The translations under genes were made by a program, and so were the position numbers. A stretch of DNA of 64,000 nt, taken from contig NC_070614.1 in NCBI RefSeq assembly GCF_027172205.1, forward strand, positions 36,896,001 to 36,960,000. Reading direction: 5' to 3'. Shown one piece after another: positions 47,770 through 58,693 of this stretch. The first letter of the stretch is position 1. Every line of letters begins with the position of its first letter. Source of the DNA: Podarcis raffonei. Taxonomy: Eukaryota; Chordata; Lepidosauria; Squamata; Lacertidae. A model generated the notes under the pieces. The model was not told the origin of the DNA. It did not search any database and worked only from the letters and a program-made list of their open reading frames with translations.

Positions 47770-47945
47770 TTTCAGCTGCAGTAAGGCTGGATCAGGTCCA
47801 TGGCTCATCTGGTCCAGCATTCTGTTCTCACAGTGGCCAGCCAGACGCCTGTGGGAATTCTGCAAGCGTTCTCTCGTCCTATCGTTTCCAGAAACTGGTG
47901 TTCAGAAACAAGATTGTCTCCAGCCATGAAGGTAAAACATGAGAT
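47770..47945 (-). mobile_element. CR1-type LINE 3' fragment
   Basis: Plus strand: GGCTGGATCAGGTCCATGGC, CATCTGGTCCAGCATTCTGT, TCTCACAGTGGCCAGCCAG; reverse of the 3' pattern seen at 38088-38312. Confidence 0.7.
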
Positions 47946-49154
47946 TAAGGGCAGCCATTGGTTTTAATCAAAACTCTTGTTGTTCCTTCTCTTTCTCATA
48001 TGCACAGCATCCTCCCTCTAGTTAGGAGAGGAGAGATGGGTTGCCTTCCCCAAACTTCGATGGCTTTTTCATTCCAAACATTCCAGACCCTCTGTTTATA
48101 GTGAAACCATATTCTGTCAAAGAGCTCCCCTAAGGCTGTCTTGGGACATGATGAACCATTTAACATTCTTTTCTCAAATCCCAGACTATATTCTGACAGC
48201 ACTTGAAGGCAAAACTACAGTGGCAAACACAGTAACAGGTCGCACTGAGAACCTGCCCTAGCTTTGAAGTCTGTTGATGCTCTGTGTAGTGAATTTTGTT
48301 TGGTTTTTAGCAACTTACTTTATTGGGAAATGTATAGGATATTAAGAGAAATCCAGGTTTGAACTTAGCCCCAGTTTTGGAGGAAGAAGCTAAATGTGTC
48401 AGAGAGAAAAGACCATCTGCAAACAGCAGGGTTTCGATTGCTATTCCAAGAACATTTAACAGACAAAGGGGGAAGAAGCTTCTGGTATGTTGTTAGTGAA
48501 ATGGGGCTGGGAGAGAGAGAGAGGGAAGAATGATAACTAGATTTCTAGGGTGGCAATATTATATTCACTTACCTTTGAGTAAGCCCCACAGATTTCAACA
48601 GGACTTCCTTCTGAGTTGTCATTTATTTGTTTCGTTAAAAGCATTTCTGAACCGCCAAACCTTCATCCAGTTTTCTGGGGTAAGACACTTATCCCAAGTG
48701 CATTTTTCATTGTACAGATTACACATGAGTAAACCTACAGGGTAGCCCTTCTAGAACATGGTTACAAATTGTTGCCTCCATAACACCCCCAAACTTTAGT
48801 CAGTTACCATTTCTTGTTTCCTTCTGGAAACAAGCGTAAAATGGCCCAGAAATGCATTGTATTTTGCCATTGCATTACCCCGGCCAGAGTCAGTGGAGGC
48901 TTGTCCATTTGGGCAATTGCCCTTGGCAGCGCCTACTCACCTGTGTTCTTACTTCCATCCAGCCCAGGGAGTGGTACTGCCTTCCAGCTTCCTCCTCCTC
49001 CTCCTCCTCAGTGCTGCCTTCCTAGAATTCAGCAGGTAGGAGGTTTGGAGGCAAAACTATAATTACTTGGGTCTTTCTGCTATTGGCTCTGGCTCCACCT
49101 GCTGTTGACCTCTCCACCTTCTGACCTACCAGTCTCAGTGGGCTCCAGCTCAAA

Positions 49155-49328
49155 CAGTCATGGCTCTCCCCCCCCCCCCCCGACTCCAATAATCCTGTGA
49201 ACTGTAGTTTGTTCAGGGTACTAAAATGGCCAGGAGCCCCCTATTCCTTTCAAAGAACTACAGTTCCCAGAGGCGTTTAACCGTCTTCCTAGGGAATTCT
49301 GGGAACTGTAGCTTTGTGAGGGGATGCA
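49155..49328. mobile_element. Foldback MITE family A copy
   Basis: CCAATAATCCTGTGAACTGT, AGAACTACAGTTCCCAGAGG and a third TTCTGGGAACTGTAGCTTTG arm; the interior is rearranged. Confidence 0.55.
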
Positions 49329-49505
49329 TGGAGTTCTTTGTCACCAGGTGTGTGGTTAAATACAAGTTGCCAGGTAGCAGCAGTTTTGTACATAGAGCCG
49401 GAAAAGCTATGAAGGGAACTGTGTTGGGCTGCCCTCTTACATATTGCCCAAAGGCGAGTCATCTAACACTCAGAGAGCGGGGTGGGTTAATTTGTATATT
49501 TAGAT

Positions 49506-49747
49506 TATGGGTAGGCAAACTAAGGCCCGTGGGGCAGATCCGGCCCAATCACCTTCTAAATCCGACCCGTGGATGGTCCGGGAATCAACATGTTTTTACA
49601 TGAGTAGAATGTGTCCTTTTATTTAAAATGCATCTCTGGGTTATTTGTGGGGCATAGGAATTCATTCACCCCCCCCAAATAGTCCGGCCCCCCACAAGGT
49701 CTGAGGGACGGTGGACCGGCCCCCTGCTGAAAAAGTTTGCTGACCCA
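49506..49747 (+). mobile_element. hAT-like element family C, second copy
   Basis: TATGGGTAGGCAAACTAAGG to GAAAAAGTTTGCTGACCCA, closely matching 1428-1679. Flanks ATTTAGAT (49498-49505) and ATTTAGGT (49748-49755) agree at 7 of 8 bases. Confidence 0.75.
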
Positions 49748-50201
49748 ATTTAGGTGCAGATTTAGAAGAGAGAACTACAATTGAAACAGAGGTATGTCAC
49801 ATCATAGTTGAGAAGACTGGTGCGGGTGATCTGTGCTCCTGCTTAGTCTGCTCTCAAGGTGGTCTTCCTGCTTCTGCCTCTTTACCTTTAAATCAGACTT
49901 GGACCGGACCAGCCTCTGAATAAAGGGCTGTCCTATGGAGAGTAGGGGACATGACCACCCTACAGTCTGCTGCCCGAATTTAGGCCACGGAGAATGCTCT
50001 GCGCTCCCCCTCACCAACCTTTTTTTGGCACTTGTTCCATCTTTGTCCCACAGTCTTATTTAAAGGCCTTATTTAAAGATTGTTAGAGTGAAATGCCGGA
50101 AGGTGTGCAGCACTGTGCAGAAGTGAGTTATACCTAGATGTGTGTGTGATACATCCATTTTGGCAGGAAGAAAGTCACTCCAGGACTGGTAATACACAGT
50201 A

Positions 50202-50410
50202 CAGTGGTACCTCGGGTTAAGAACTTAATGCGTTCTGGAGGTCCATTCTTAACCTGAAGGATCACTTTAGCTAATGGGGCCTCCCGCTGCCACCGCGCCA
50301 CTGCTGCGCGATTTCTGTTCTCATCCTGAAGCAAAGTTCTTAACCCGAGGTAATATTTCTGGGTTAGCGGAGCCTGTAACCTGAAGCGTCTGTAACCTGA
50401 GGTACTACTG
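50202..50410 (+). mobile_element. Tigger-like MITE, copy 5, TA TSD
   Basis: CAGTGGTACCTCGGGTTAAG to ACCTGAGGTACTACTG, 209 bp, flanked by TA. Confidence 0.85.
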
Positions 50411-50762
50411 TAGTAGCAACTGATGCCACAGTACAACACTGTGTCTGTTTATTGCATTTGGTTGTTTATTGTTTATTGTAAGTCTGAGAAATCTGGTTTG
50501 CATACAAGGAAGTTTTAGCATTTAGCATTTTAGCTGCCTTGCCTCGGCGCGTTTTGAGGCCGTACCTCCTGTACACATTTATTTTCTTTCTTTATCTAGG
50601 CGATACAGGGTGGCTTCCATCTTATAAATATCAAAACACAATCGTTATTAAACACTTGCCATAAGGGTGCAATAGCACTGGACTAAACTGCTGGGTGTGT
50701 AGCTGTACATTGCTATCAGCCTCAGCCCAATCTGCAGTATTAAAACCGTCCTACACTGCAGG

Positions 50763-51058
50763 GCTCATCCCCATGACGGGGTGAGCTCCCTGCTCAGTCC
50801 CAGCTCTTGCCAACCTAGCAGTTCAAAAGCACGCCAAAAAGTGCAAATAGATAAATAGGTACCGCTCCGACGAGAATGTAAACAGCATTTCTGTGTGCTA
50901 CTTTGGTTTCGCCAGAAGCGGCTTAGTCATGCTGGCCACATGACCCGGAAAAACTGTCTGCGAACAAACGTTGGCTCCCTCGGCCAATAAAGCGAGATGA
51001 GCACCGCAACCCGAGTTGTTCGCGACTGGACTTAACTGTCAGGGGTCCTTTACCTTTT
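50763..51058 (+). mobile_element. Sauria-type SINE, 5'-truncated
   Basis: It begins inside the tRNA-like head after the B box (CATCCCCATGACGGGGTGAG) and runs to GGGGTCCTTTACCTTTTT. It carries the same longer GTCTGCGAACAAACGTTGGC segment as the 9.2-kb copy, so the two may belong to one subfamily. Confidence 0.85.
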
Positions 51059-51868
51059 TTAGTCAGCCATAATCCTTCAGATGTGCCACCACACACACCA
51101 AACACCCGTCTAAGGTGCCAACCCTGACATTACCTGTCCTGCCAGAGATACCAGGAAGGTGTTACCTGAAACACAATACTCCAGACACCAAACCCATCTC
51201 CAGTGTGGAATGCAACCCTACCTGAACAAATAAAGGTGTCAAGGGATGTCTTCCTGACAAAAAGATATGTAGATATTATCATTGACTTGTGTGAAGGTGA
51301 ATACTTGAACCATGCATGATTGACAGGGGCATCTCAGATGCCTAACACCACTCCCTTTCTATGGCATGTTGGTGATGACGCTGTTAAATATTTTATGGGA
51401 AACTTTAGAAAACTTTAAGCTTCATGGACCCTCTTGTTCTTGTTGTTCTTCTCTCTGCATGCTTTGAGGGTTTGAACCTTTGTTGAGACAAATAAAGATC
51501 AGGCCTCCTGGCTGCTGTTTGATTCTGTATTTGCTTGGCTGTGTCTGTACTGCTTGAACCTGACCGATTCAGGAATCCGCAGGAGGAAGTTGGGAAAACG
51601 CTTTAAGCATAGTGCACCCCAAGGATTTGACTTTATCAGTGTGCAAAATTCTGGGCTTCTCCATTAATTTCTAAGGGCAGCTCCCTCTTCACGCTAAAGC
51701 CCCCCAAAAACCTCAGGGCAACCGGAAGCTATTCTTGTACGCCTCCCTTCCGTGGGTAGGCGGAACTTTACGATCAGATCGTGTTGGGAGGAAGTTGTCT
51801 GAGTGACAGCAAAGCGGACCACTAATATTTGCTACTCGACAGGGAAAACGGCAAATAGATCAGGCGGA

Positions 51869-52490
51869 CCAATAGAAAGCGCCAGCATTTTGGCGGGAAA
51901 TTTCAAATGTCAGGATACTTCATAAGAGACAGCAGAAGGAACATTAGTCCGTGGTGCCCCCGCTCCCCAGCAGCTATTAAAATGAAATAAAACAGCGACT
52001 GGCAACGTTGCCACTGGTGTGACGAAGATCCAATAGAAACTGAGGAAGCGGAGAATTGCGGCGAAGAGCAGTGAATAGCCCAATGGATGCCGGAAATGTG
52101 CGTGAAGCATTGATAAGCGTCTTATTTGGCCAATGACAAGCCAGGTGAGGTGGGGCTTCTTGGTGTGGGCGGCAATAGTTATTTGACATTCATGATGTTT
52201 CTGGAATTCCAGCGGCCATTGAGTTGGGCAACGGTTCTTCCAAAAGGGCGCGACTGAAGGAGGAACATACGAAAATTTGACAGACACCAAATTCTCCCAA
52301 TAGGGGACTGGGGAACCGGGCCGCGTCCTCATTCGACTCTGTAAGGCGGGAGCAACATTTAACAGATACCAGCTTCGCCCAATCGGCTGAGGGGCGAGCC
52401 CCCTCACGTGAAAGGCGGGAGTCTTCCCGGCCTAGTCGATCCAATAGCAGGCCGGGAGGGATTTTGAGAGGCATTTCCCTCTGAGCCAAT
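51869..52490 (+). promoter_or_regulatory. CCAAT-dense promoter-proximal region with an E2F-like site
   Basis: Eight CCAAT motifs, all in the plus orientation, at 51869, 52030, 52080, 52130, 52297, 52379, 52441 and 52486. An E2F-like TTTTGGCGGGAAA lies at 51888-51900. The motifs are the binding type for NF-Y and E2F. The location, upstream of a CpG-rich block and the KMT5C coding exons, suggests control of KMT5C. Binding is inference. Confidence 0.6.
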
Positions 52491-52920
52491 CAAGCCCTGA
52501 GCATGCGGGTGGGAAAGCGGGGCAGGCAAGGCTTCGCTCGAGGGGCACAATGGACGCACAACGGGAGGGAGGCGGGAGCTGGCTTTGATTGACGGCCCCG
52601 GCCGCCCAACGGCGCGTCGCGGGAACCGGGCCGGGGAGTGACAGGCTTTCAAAGGGGCAAATGGCGCGGGGAAAGGGGAGGGCGCGCGGCGTGATGCGGT
52701 CGCAGCAGCGATAGCCGAAGAGAGTGAGAAACAGGAGCGCGCGAGCAGGTAGGTGAGCGGAAGAAAGAATGAAAGGGATCAGAGCGGCGGCGGCGGGGGG
52801 GGGGGAGGAATGTCCGTTGGGGGGAGGCCTGGCGCGCGCGCGGGCTTCGGTTGGAAGGGGAGGGATGCGCGCGCGTCCCGGGGGGGGGGCGGTTCTGTGA
52901 GGTGAGAGGAGGGAGAAGAG
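52380..52920 (+). promoter_or_regulatory. KMT5C: CpG island, probable KMT5C transcription start and non-coding exon 1
   Basis: CpG is dense and GC is high (GGCGCGTCGCGG, GGCGCGCGCGCGG), unlike the flanks. A fitting splice donor, GAGCAG|GTAGGT, sits at 52749, and another GT follows at 52753. KMT5C has a non-coding first exon in mammals, and the coding exon at 58547 opens with UTR sequence after an acceptor. The exact start site cannot be seen. Confidence 0.6.
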
Positions 52921-53839
52921 TCTCCCCAGCCCCACTCCCTCCCAATATGTGGGGTGGGGGGGTCCTTTTGCGTGGGGATAAGGTGGTTGTGAGGAGAGGG
53001 AAAGCTGAGGTAAAAGCGAGGGCTTTTCCCTCGCAGTCAGGGCGGGCACTCGCCTCGCCTCTCACCTCACTTTTTAATCCTAAATCTTAACTGCCCACCC
53101 AAACAAAGACTCGCACGAAAAGGACTCGCCCCAACGCTTGTCTTGTCCTAAGTTCCAATCTTCCTTTTTTTAAAAAAAAGTCTTTTCCCTGAAAGAGACG
53201 AAAATGCCCCCCCCCACGTGCCTTCTCCTCTTTCATCTTAAAATGCCACACACACACTCAGGAAAAAATAAGAATACCGAAACACTGGAGGACATCCTCG
53301 GCTCCCTATTTCCTTTTTATTTCTTCAGTCTCCCTGAAACACTGAGAAGAAACCCCTCTTCCCCACATTTCCCTGCCTTTCGCCCTGTATTGTGACATCT
53401 TTTCTCTCCCCATTTCCAGCCCTAATTACTTTCCTGCCTTCTCACACATATCTAGGACACTCACCTTTTTTCCTCTCCTGCCAACTACAATCTGAAAGGA
53501 GGACTAGAAATATAAACAAATGCTGTATTACAGAGCTTTCTGCACTTCTCATGTTGGTGACACACACTTTAGACATGCATCATTTTGTGACACAGCAATT
53601 CAGTTTTACTAGCAAACCGGAGGTTAAACTAACCCCTTTCCAGCCCCTGGAAGAGCATGGGGAGCATTCACACAACATACCTACACACTGCAGCTGACAC
53701 ACTTAACGTGTCATAACACAGTCTGGAAAGCTAACCTAACGCCCATGGGCCACAAGCGGCCCACAGGGGTCATTTAACCGGCCCACGAGCCTCCCACGAG
53801 CCATCTTCTCGTCGAGTCCCTGCGTGCTGCGCTAAACCA

Positions 53840-54271
53840 GCACGGCGCGGTGACTCGCTTCTGCTGTGCCGGGAACCGCGTCTGTGCGTGCTCAGACGCC
53901 GAAAATTGCGCCTGTGCAGAAGTAGACACTGGAAATTATGTCTGCGCAGAAGCAGACGCTGGAAATTGCTGGAGCAGCCACCCGAAGGCTGGCGGTGGGG
54001 CGGAGAGACCTCCTCCCGCCGCCAGCCTTCGGAGCAGCCTTCCGAAGGCTGGCGGTGGGAGGAGGTCTCTCCGCCCCACCGCCAGCCTTCGGAGGATGTC
54101 CGAGGACAGTGGGGAAGACGCGCTGCGCTTCCCCGCTGTCCCGGAGATTTCCCTATGGGCTTTCGTCTTGCGAAGGAAGCCCATAGGGAAATTCGTTTTG
54201 CGAAGCGCCTCCAAAACGGAAAACCCTTTCGACTAGCGGGTTTTTTGTCTTGCGGGGCACCACTGTAAATC
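53840..54271. mobile_element. Composite GC-rich element, right end Tigger-like
   Basis: It begins with three diverged units of about 30 bp (GTCTGTGCGTGCTCAGACGC, GCGCCTGTGCAGAAGTAGAC, GTCTGCGCAGAAGCAGACGC), then the big inverted repeat, then GCGAAGGAAGCCCATAGGGA, AAAACCCTTTCGACTAGCGG and a terminal GCGGGGCACCACTG before TA. The right terminus looks like a TA-target DNA transposon end. No matching left terminus is visible. Confidence 0.55.
53982..54092. repeat. Inverted repeat, 51-bp arms, 9-bp spacer, one mismatch
   Basis: Arm 1 is 53982-54032 and arm 2 is 54042-54092. Each arm starts CCGAAGGCTGGCGG and ends CCGCCAGCCTTCGG or a one-base variant, so each is also palindromic at its ends. It could form a very stable hairpin. 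Confidence 0.93.
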
Positions 54272-54539
54272 TTTTTTTTACCGGCTTTTTAAAAATTTAA
54301 ATTGGATTTTTAAAATAAAATGCTTTTGAAGGAAAATACTTTCTAAAAATAGTTTTCTATTTAAGTTACCTTATAGTCCAAAGGCCATTCATCAGGAAAT
54401 AAGAATTTGTTCTAAGTTTTTTATGTGTGCTAAAACTCAGTCTAAGGTTGTTGTTTTTAAAAAAAATGTTTCACCACATCAGTTAACAAACATGGATACA
54501 TATGCTATAATGTTATAGTTTTAGTTAAATAAATTGTGG

Positions 54540-56290
54540 GTGACCTGATGGGATGCCAAAGTCTTCAAAATGGGTAGAATTGAACTTGCACAACAACTTC
54601 ATAAGCCCATCAAAAAATCTGGGAGAGAGATCCCAGCAGAATTTAGGGATGCCAAAATCATCAATCTCTTTAAAAAAGGTGACAGAACTGATTGCGGAAA
54701 CTATTGAGGCACCTCTCTATTAGCTGCAGCTGGAAAAATTCTTCCAAGGATCTTAGCAAACCATCTCTTAACAATATCCAAGGTGACCCTTCCTGAGTCC
54801 CAAAATGGTTTTCGGCCTTCTATGGGGACAATGGACATGATTTTAACCGCTTGACAGCTTCAAGAAAAATGCAGAGAGCAAAACCAAGCCCTGTATATGG
54901 GGTTTATTGACCTGACTAAAGGCTTTTGGCACTAAATCGTAATGCCCTGTGGACTGTCCTTCTGAAAATTGGCTGCCCAGATAAATTTGTGAACATCATT
55001 CAGCTCCTCCATGATAATATGACAGCAACAATCACAGATAACAATGGCTCTCAAAGTGAACCACTCACAGTGGGATCAGGTGTTAAACAGGGTTGTGTTA
55101 TCGCCCCAACTCTGTTCATTATTTTCGTTGCCATGATCTTACACTTAGTCGAAGGGAAACTCCCCACCGGAGTAGAAATCATATATCAAACAGATGGAAA
55201 GCTCTTTAATCTGAGCAAGCTGAAATCAAAGAGTAAGGTTACTGTAACTTCGTCATAGAGCTTCAGTATGGTGATGACAATGTAGTGTGTGCATGCTCAG
55301 AGGATGACCTCCAAACCATCCTAAATATCTTCACAGAAGCTTATGAAAAGCTTGGCCTATCGCTCAACATCCAAAAAACCAAAGTGCTGCACCAACAAGT
55401 ACAAAATAACCCCTCTGCAGTGCCACAAATCCAACTCAGTGGTGTAACATTGGAAAATGTCAATCACTTCTCCTACCTAGGCATTTATCTTTCCACAAGG
55501 GCTGACATTGATGCCAAAATCCAGCATCGCCTGAGCTCTGCGAGTGCGGCTTTCTCTCAATTGAAGTGCAGAGTGTTTGAGGACCGGGACAATACGCAGG
55601 GAAACCAAAATGCTTGTTTACAAAGCTATTGTACTACCAACCTTACTGTATGCTTGTGAAACATGGACCACTTATAAATGTCATCTCCAACTCCTTGAAA
55701 GATTCCATCAATGGTGTCTCCGAAAAATTTTACACATCACTTGCGAAGACAGGCGAACTAACACCAGTGTACTGGAAGAAGCAAAGATCACCAGTGTTGA
55801 AGCAATGATTCTTCAACATCAACTTCGTTGGACTGATCATGTTGTGCGGATGCCTGATTATCATCTTCCAAAGCAACTACTGTATTCAAAACTTAAAAAT
55901 GGAAAGTGTAATGCTGGTGGTCAACAAAAGATGTTTAAAAACTGACTCAAGGCAAATTTTAAAAAATGTAGTACAAACACCAACAATTGGGAAAGACTTT
56001 CCTGCGAGCACTCCAGTTGGAGAACAGCCTTTACCCAAAGTGTCATGGGCTTTGAAGACACTCGAACTTAGGATGCAAGGGAGAAACGTGCTAAGAGGAA
56101 GGTACGCTTGCAAATCCACACCATGATCGACTCCTGCCCGGAAACCAATGTCCCCACTGTGGAAGGACGTGTGGATCCAGAATTGGCCTCCACAGTCACT
56201 TATGGACTCATTGTTAAAACCGTGTTATGGAAGACAATCTTACTCGGCTACAAGTGATCACCAAAGAAGAAGATGATTGGTGGATGAAGC
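54540..56290 (+). mobile_element. Degraded non-LTR retrotransposon (LINE) reverse transcriptase
   Basis: RT blocks in order: KILPRILANHLL and LPESQNGFRPSMGTMDMI; YMGFIDLTKGF (motif A); ALWTVLLKIGCPDKFVNII; GSQSEPLTVGSGVKQGCVIA (palm); ELQYGDDNVV (catalytic box, YADD in most relatives); then NVNHFSYLGIYLS, KMLVYKAIVLPTLLYACETW, LRKILHITCEDRRTN and LQHQLRWTDHVVRMPDYHLP. It has several in-frame stops and at least two frame changes (near 55255 and 55590), and motif A reads GFW where relatives have AFD, so it is dead. It resembles the vertebrate RTE-X-like LINE group; the family is not certain. No endonuclease domain is seen, so it is 5' truncated. Confidence 0.88.
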
Positions 56291-56501
56291 TTGGATACCT
56301 CAGAAACCCTCTGTTAGTTGCTTGCTTGGCACTTTGAGAGCAATCCTTCACCTCTGTTATGAGCTAGATTCCATGGTTGATGGAGCTCCAAGCCTGCTTT
56401 CCAGATAGTCGTCTCTTGCTTTGGATACCTTTCTGAAGCACTGGGAGACAGTACAGTACCTGAGTCAAGAATGAAGTGTCAATCTTTGTGTACTTACTTA
56501 A

Positions 56502-56539
<38 letters not shown>
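56502..56539. repeat. Compound (TG)n(AG)n microsatellite
   Basis: A TG run of about seven units passes directly into about 12 AG units. Confidence 0.95.
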
Positions 56540-58546
56540 ATAAATCTGGTAGTCCAAGTTTTCTTTTTTTAGAGATCAGTGATGAGGGGCTGAAAAATTT
56601 CCAGTGTTTTTTTGTTGTTATTATTATTATTGCAGAAAAATTCCCATTAGTATACATTAGTAACAATGAATGGATGTCAGTTGCAAATACCATACAATTA
56701 AAGTCCAATTTTAAAGTTTTTAGTTTGTTTATTAAATGCAAATAAACATTCTGAATTAGATCATTCTTGAAGGCATCAGGAAATTCTCTGATGCAAATTA
56801 ACCTAACTCATTTTCTCTCTCCAGAAAATCTACAAATGGGACTTGGTAGCTATTCTACTGTAGCTCTGGCCGACCTTTGCTCAGCATTGACCTGCCTGGG
56901 AGTTGCTTCTTCAAAGGCAGAGAGTTGTATCCCTGAACAAAGCAATGAAGTGATTATAGTCTATTTCTAAATGTAGGTCATGACTGCTGTCTGGCACGAC
57001 ATGTAGCGGGCAGTCAATGAGATGACCTCAGGTTCCTTTCTGAGCTGTACTCTGGAGGTCCTCATGTACAACCAGGAAGCTAGTGAGTGACTTAAACTCA
57101 CATGTTATTTTTGCTTGAAAAATTTCTTATACATAAAGAAGTTAAGTGTCCCACAAAGGCATCAATGCATGTTCCCTTGGTGGAAAAATCCTAAATGGAA
57201 AAGTAGCATTTTATATTGGCACATAACAACATGTTCTGTGCAGCATTGTTGGCTGAAAAAAGTTGACATCGGTTCCTAGCTAGCAATCATTGTTCAACCA
57301 CTTCTCTTTTGGTCTCTTGTTCTTTGGGAACAAGTGTTCCTTTATCAGTGTCCCTGGCCCTCTGGAGAGAATGATACCCAACAGCTTGCATCCCTTTCTG
57401 TAAGTAATCCAATGTGCTCTGATTTCAAGAAAGCAAGAAACAGCTGTACTCTGTCACAGCTTCCTAATTTCTCTGTGCCCAAGCACAAATGAGGGAAATT
57501 CTTTCCCTTCTTTAAGCCCTCTGCATGTGCCAGAGGATTTGGGGTAGGAATGAGGCAGGCTAGTAAACCAAGCTAATATCTGTAGGCCCCTGGTGAACAA
57601 TGCCTCTTTCCAGGGAGATCCGTTGGATATTCCCTCTTGTGAGGTTGGATTGATGTTGGCTAAATACATGTAGTGACCCTTGCTATGAGGAGCATATTCC
57701 CACAGAAAGTTCTGGACAACTGATGTTCTAGAGTTGACTATAGTATGCAACCATTTTGTGTATCTTGAGAGTAAGTGAGGTTTAGTGATTTCAGAGTTTT
57801 TTTGGGTGATAGTTTTTATTGTAGTATGGTTTTGTCGGCTTTTTTAATTGGAAAAAGTTCAGTATTCAGTGTTTACAAGAGGGGCTGTGTAGAAATATAA
57901 CCTTTGGAAAGTAAAAATATTTGAGTAGGAGGTTTTAAAGCTGATTTTTGGGGTGAGGAGGTAACAGAGATATGAGGTTGGATCGAATAGATTGGAGACA
58001 GAATTCCTGGCATGGTGGATTTAATCAAGTCTCTTATATGAGTTCCCACTTAAATAGGGTGGCTTTAATAAGTGTCACATGCAGACTTTTCTGTAAAAAA
58101 AAATACTATGATTGCAGTAAGTCCATTAAAAACATGGTTTCGTTAATCACTTTGTTGAATAAAGATTAGCCCAACACAATCTAATTTTGTGGTTTATTAC
58201 AAATGTAAATAAAGTCTTGCTGAGCTTGTAGTTCAGTTATAATGATTACAGTTTACAGTACATAGCAAAAAAAGTGGTTACTGAGAATGTTATAGTAATG
58301 TCATGAGCATATTGGAAAAAGAATAATATGCATTTAAATAAACCTGTGGGCAGATCTGCATGCACATGCATAGGGAAACCAAAGATTTCAGAGAATACAG
58401 ATGCGGTTTAGGGTCAAAACATGTTTCTACATAATTCATTACCTTCTTTAATCTGAATTTTGGTAACTAGGAGTGGGGATTACGCACTGACTCCAACTTT
58501 TCTGTCTGTGTGTGCGCATCTTTGACTCTGTCCCCCTCTCTTGCAG

Positions 58547-58583
58547 GTAGCACGGCTGAGTACAGCATGGTTCTGGAAGGAAG
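58547..58583 (+). other. KMT5C: KMT5C 5' UTR part of first coding exon, with upstream ATG
   Basis: It follows the acceptor CTCTCTTGCAG. It contains an ATG at 58567 that opens an 11-codon ORF ([11 protein letters not shown]) ending at 58602, overlapping the main start in another frame. Confidence 0.8.
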
Positions 58584-58693
58584 ATGGGTTCTACTCGTGT
58601 GACTGCCAAGGAGCTATGTGAAATTGATGATCTAGCTACAACACTAATTCTCGACTCCTACCTCGGCTTTAAGACCCATAAGATGAACGTAAG
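58584..58693 (+). CDS. KMT5C: KMT5C coding exon 1
   Basis: It encodes [32 protein letters not shown] and AG of a serine codon. Donor GTGAGG at 58694. The ATG at 58584 was chosen because it gives the family N-terminus directly. Confidence 0.94.

Larger units (their letters stand above)
39342..51868. other. Repeat-rich gap between TMEM150B and KMT5C
   Basis: No coding exon was recognised. Five Tigger-like MITEs, two Sauria SINEs, CR1 pieces, family A foldbacks and a hAT-like element account for much of it. The TMEM150B promoter and 5' non-coding exon must be here. 39500-40740, 42500-44000 and 51100-51860 show nothing I could name. Confidence 0.6.
52920..58546 (+). other. Probable KMT5C intron 1
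   Basis: It contains an inverted-repeat-rich composite element (about 53840-54271), a degraded LINE RT (54540-56290) and a TG/GA microsatellite (56502-56539). 56800-58540 shows nothing I can identify. Confidence 0.55.

Noticed and set aside
51910-52407. 165-codon minus-strand ORF upstream of KMT5C
   Set aside because: It overlaps the CCAAT promoter region and shows no recognisable domain; likely chance.
52432-53049. 205-codon minus-strand ORF in the CpG island
   Set aside because: Long open frames are expected in CpG-rich DNA. Composition is low-complexity Pro/Arg/Ser, with no splice or homology support.
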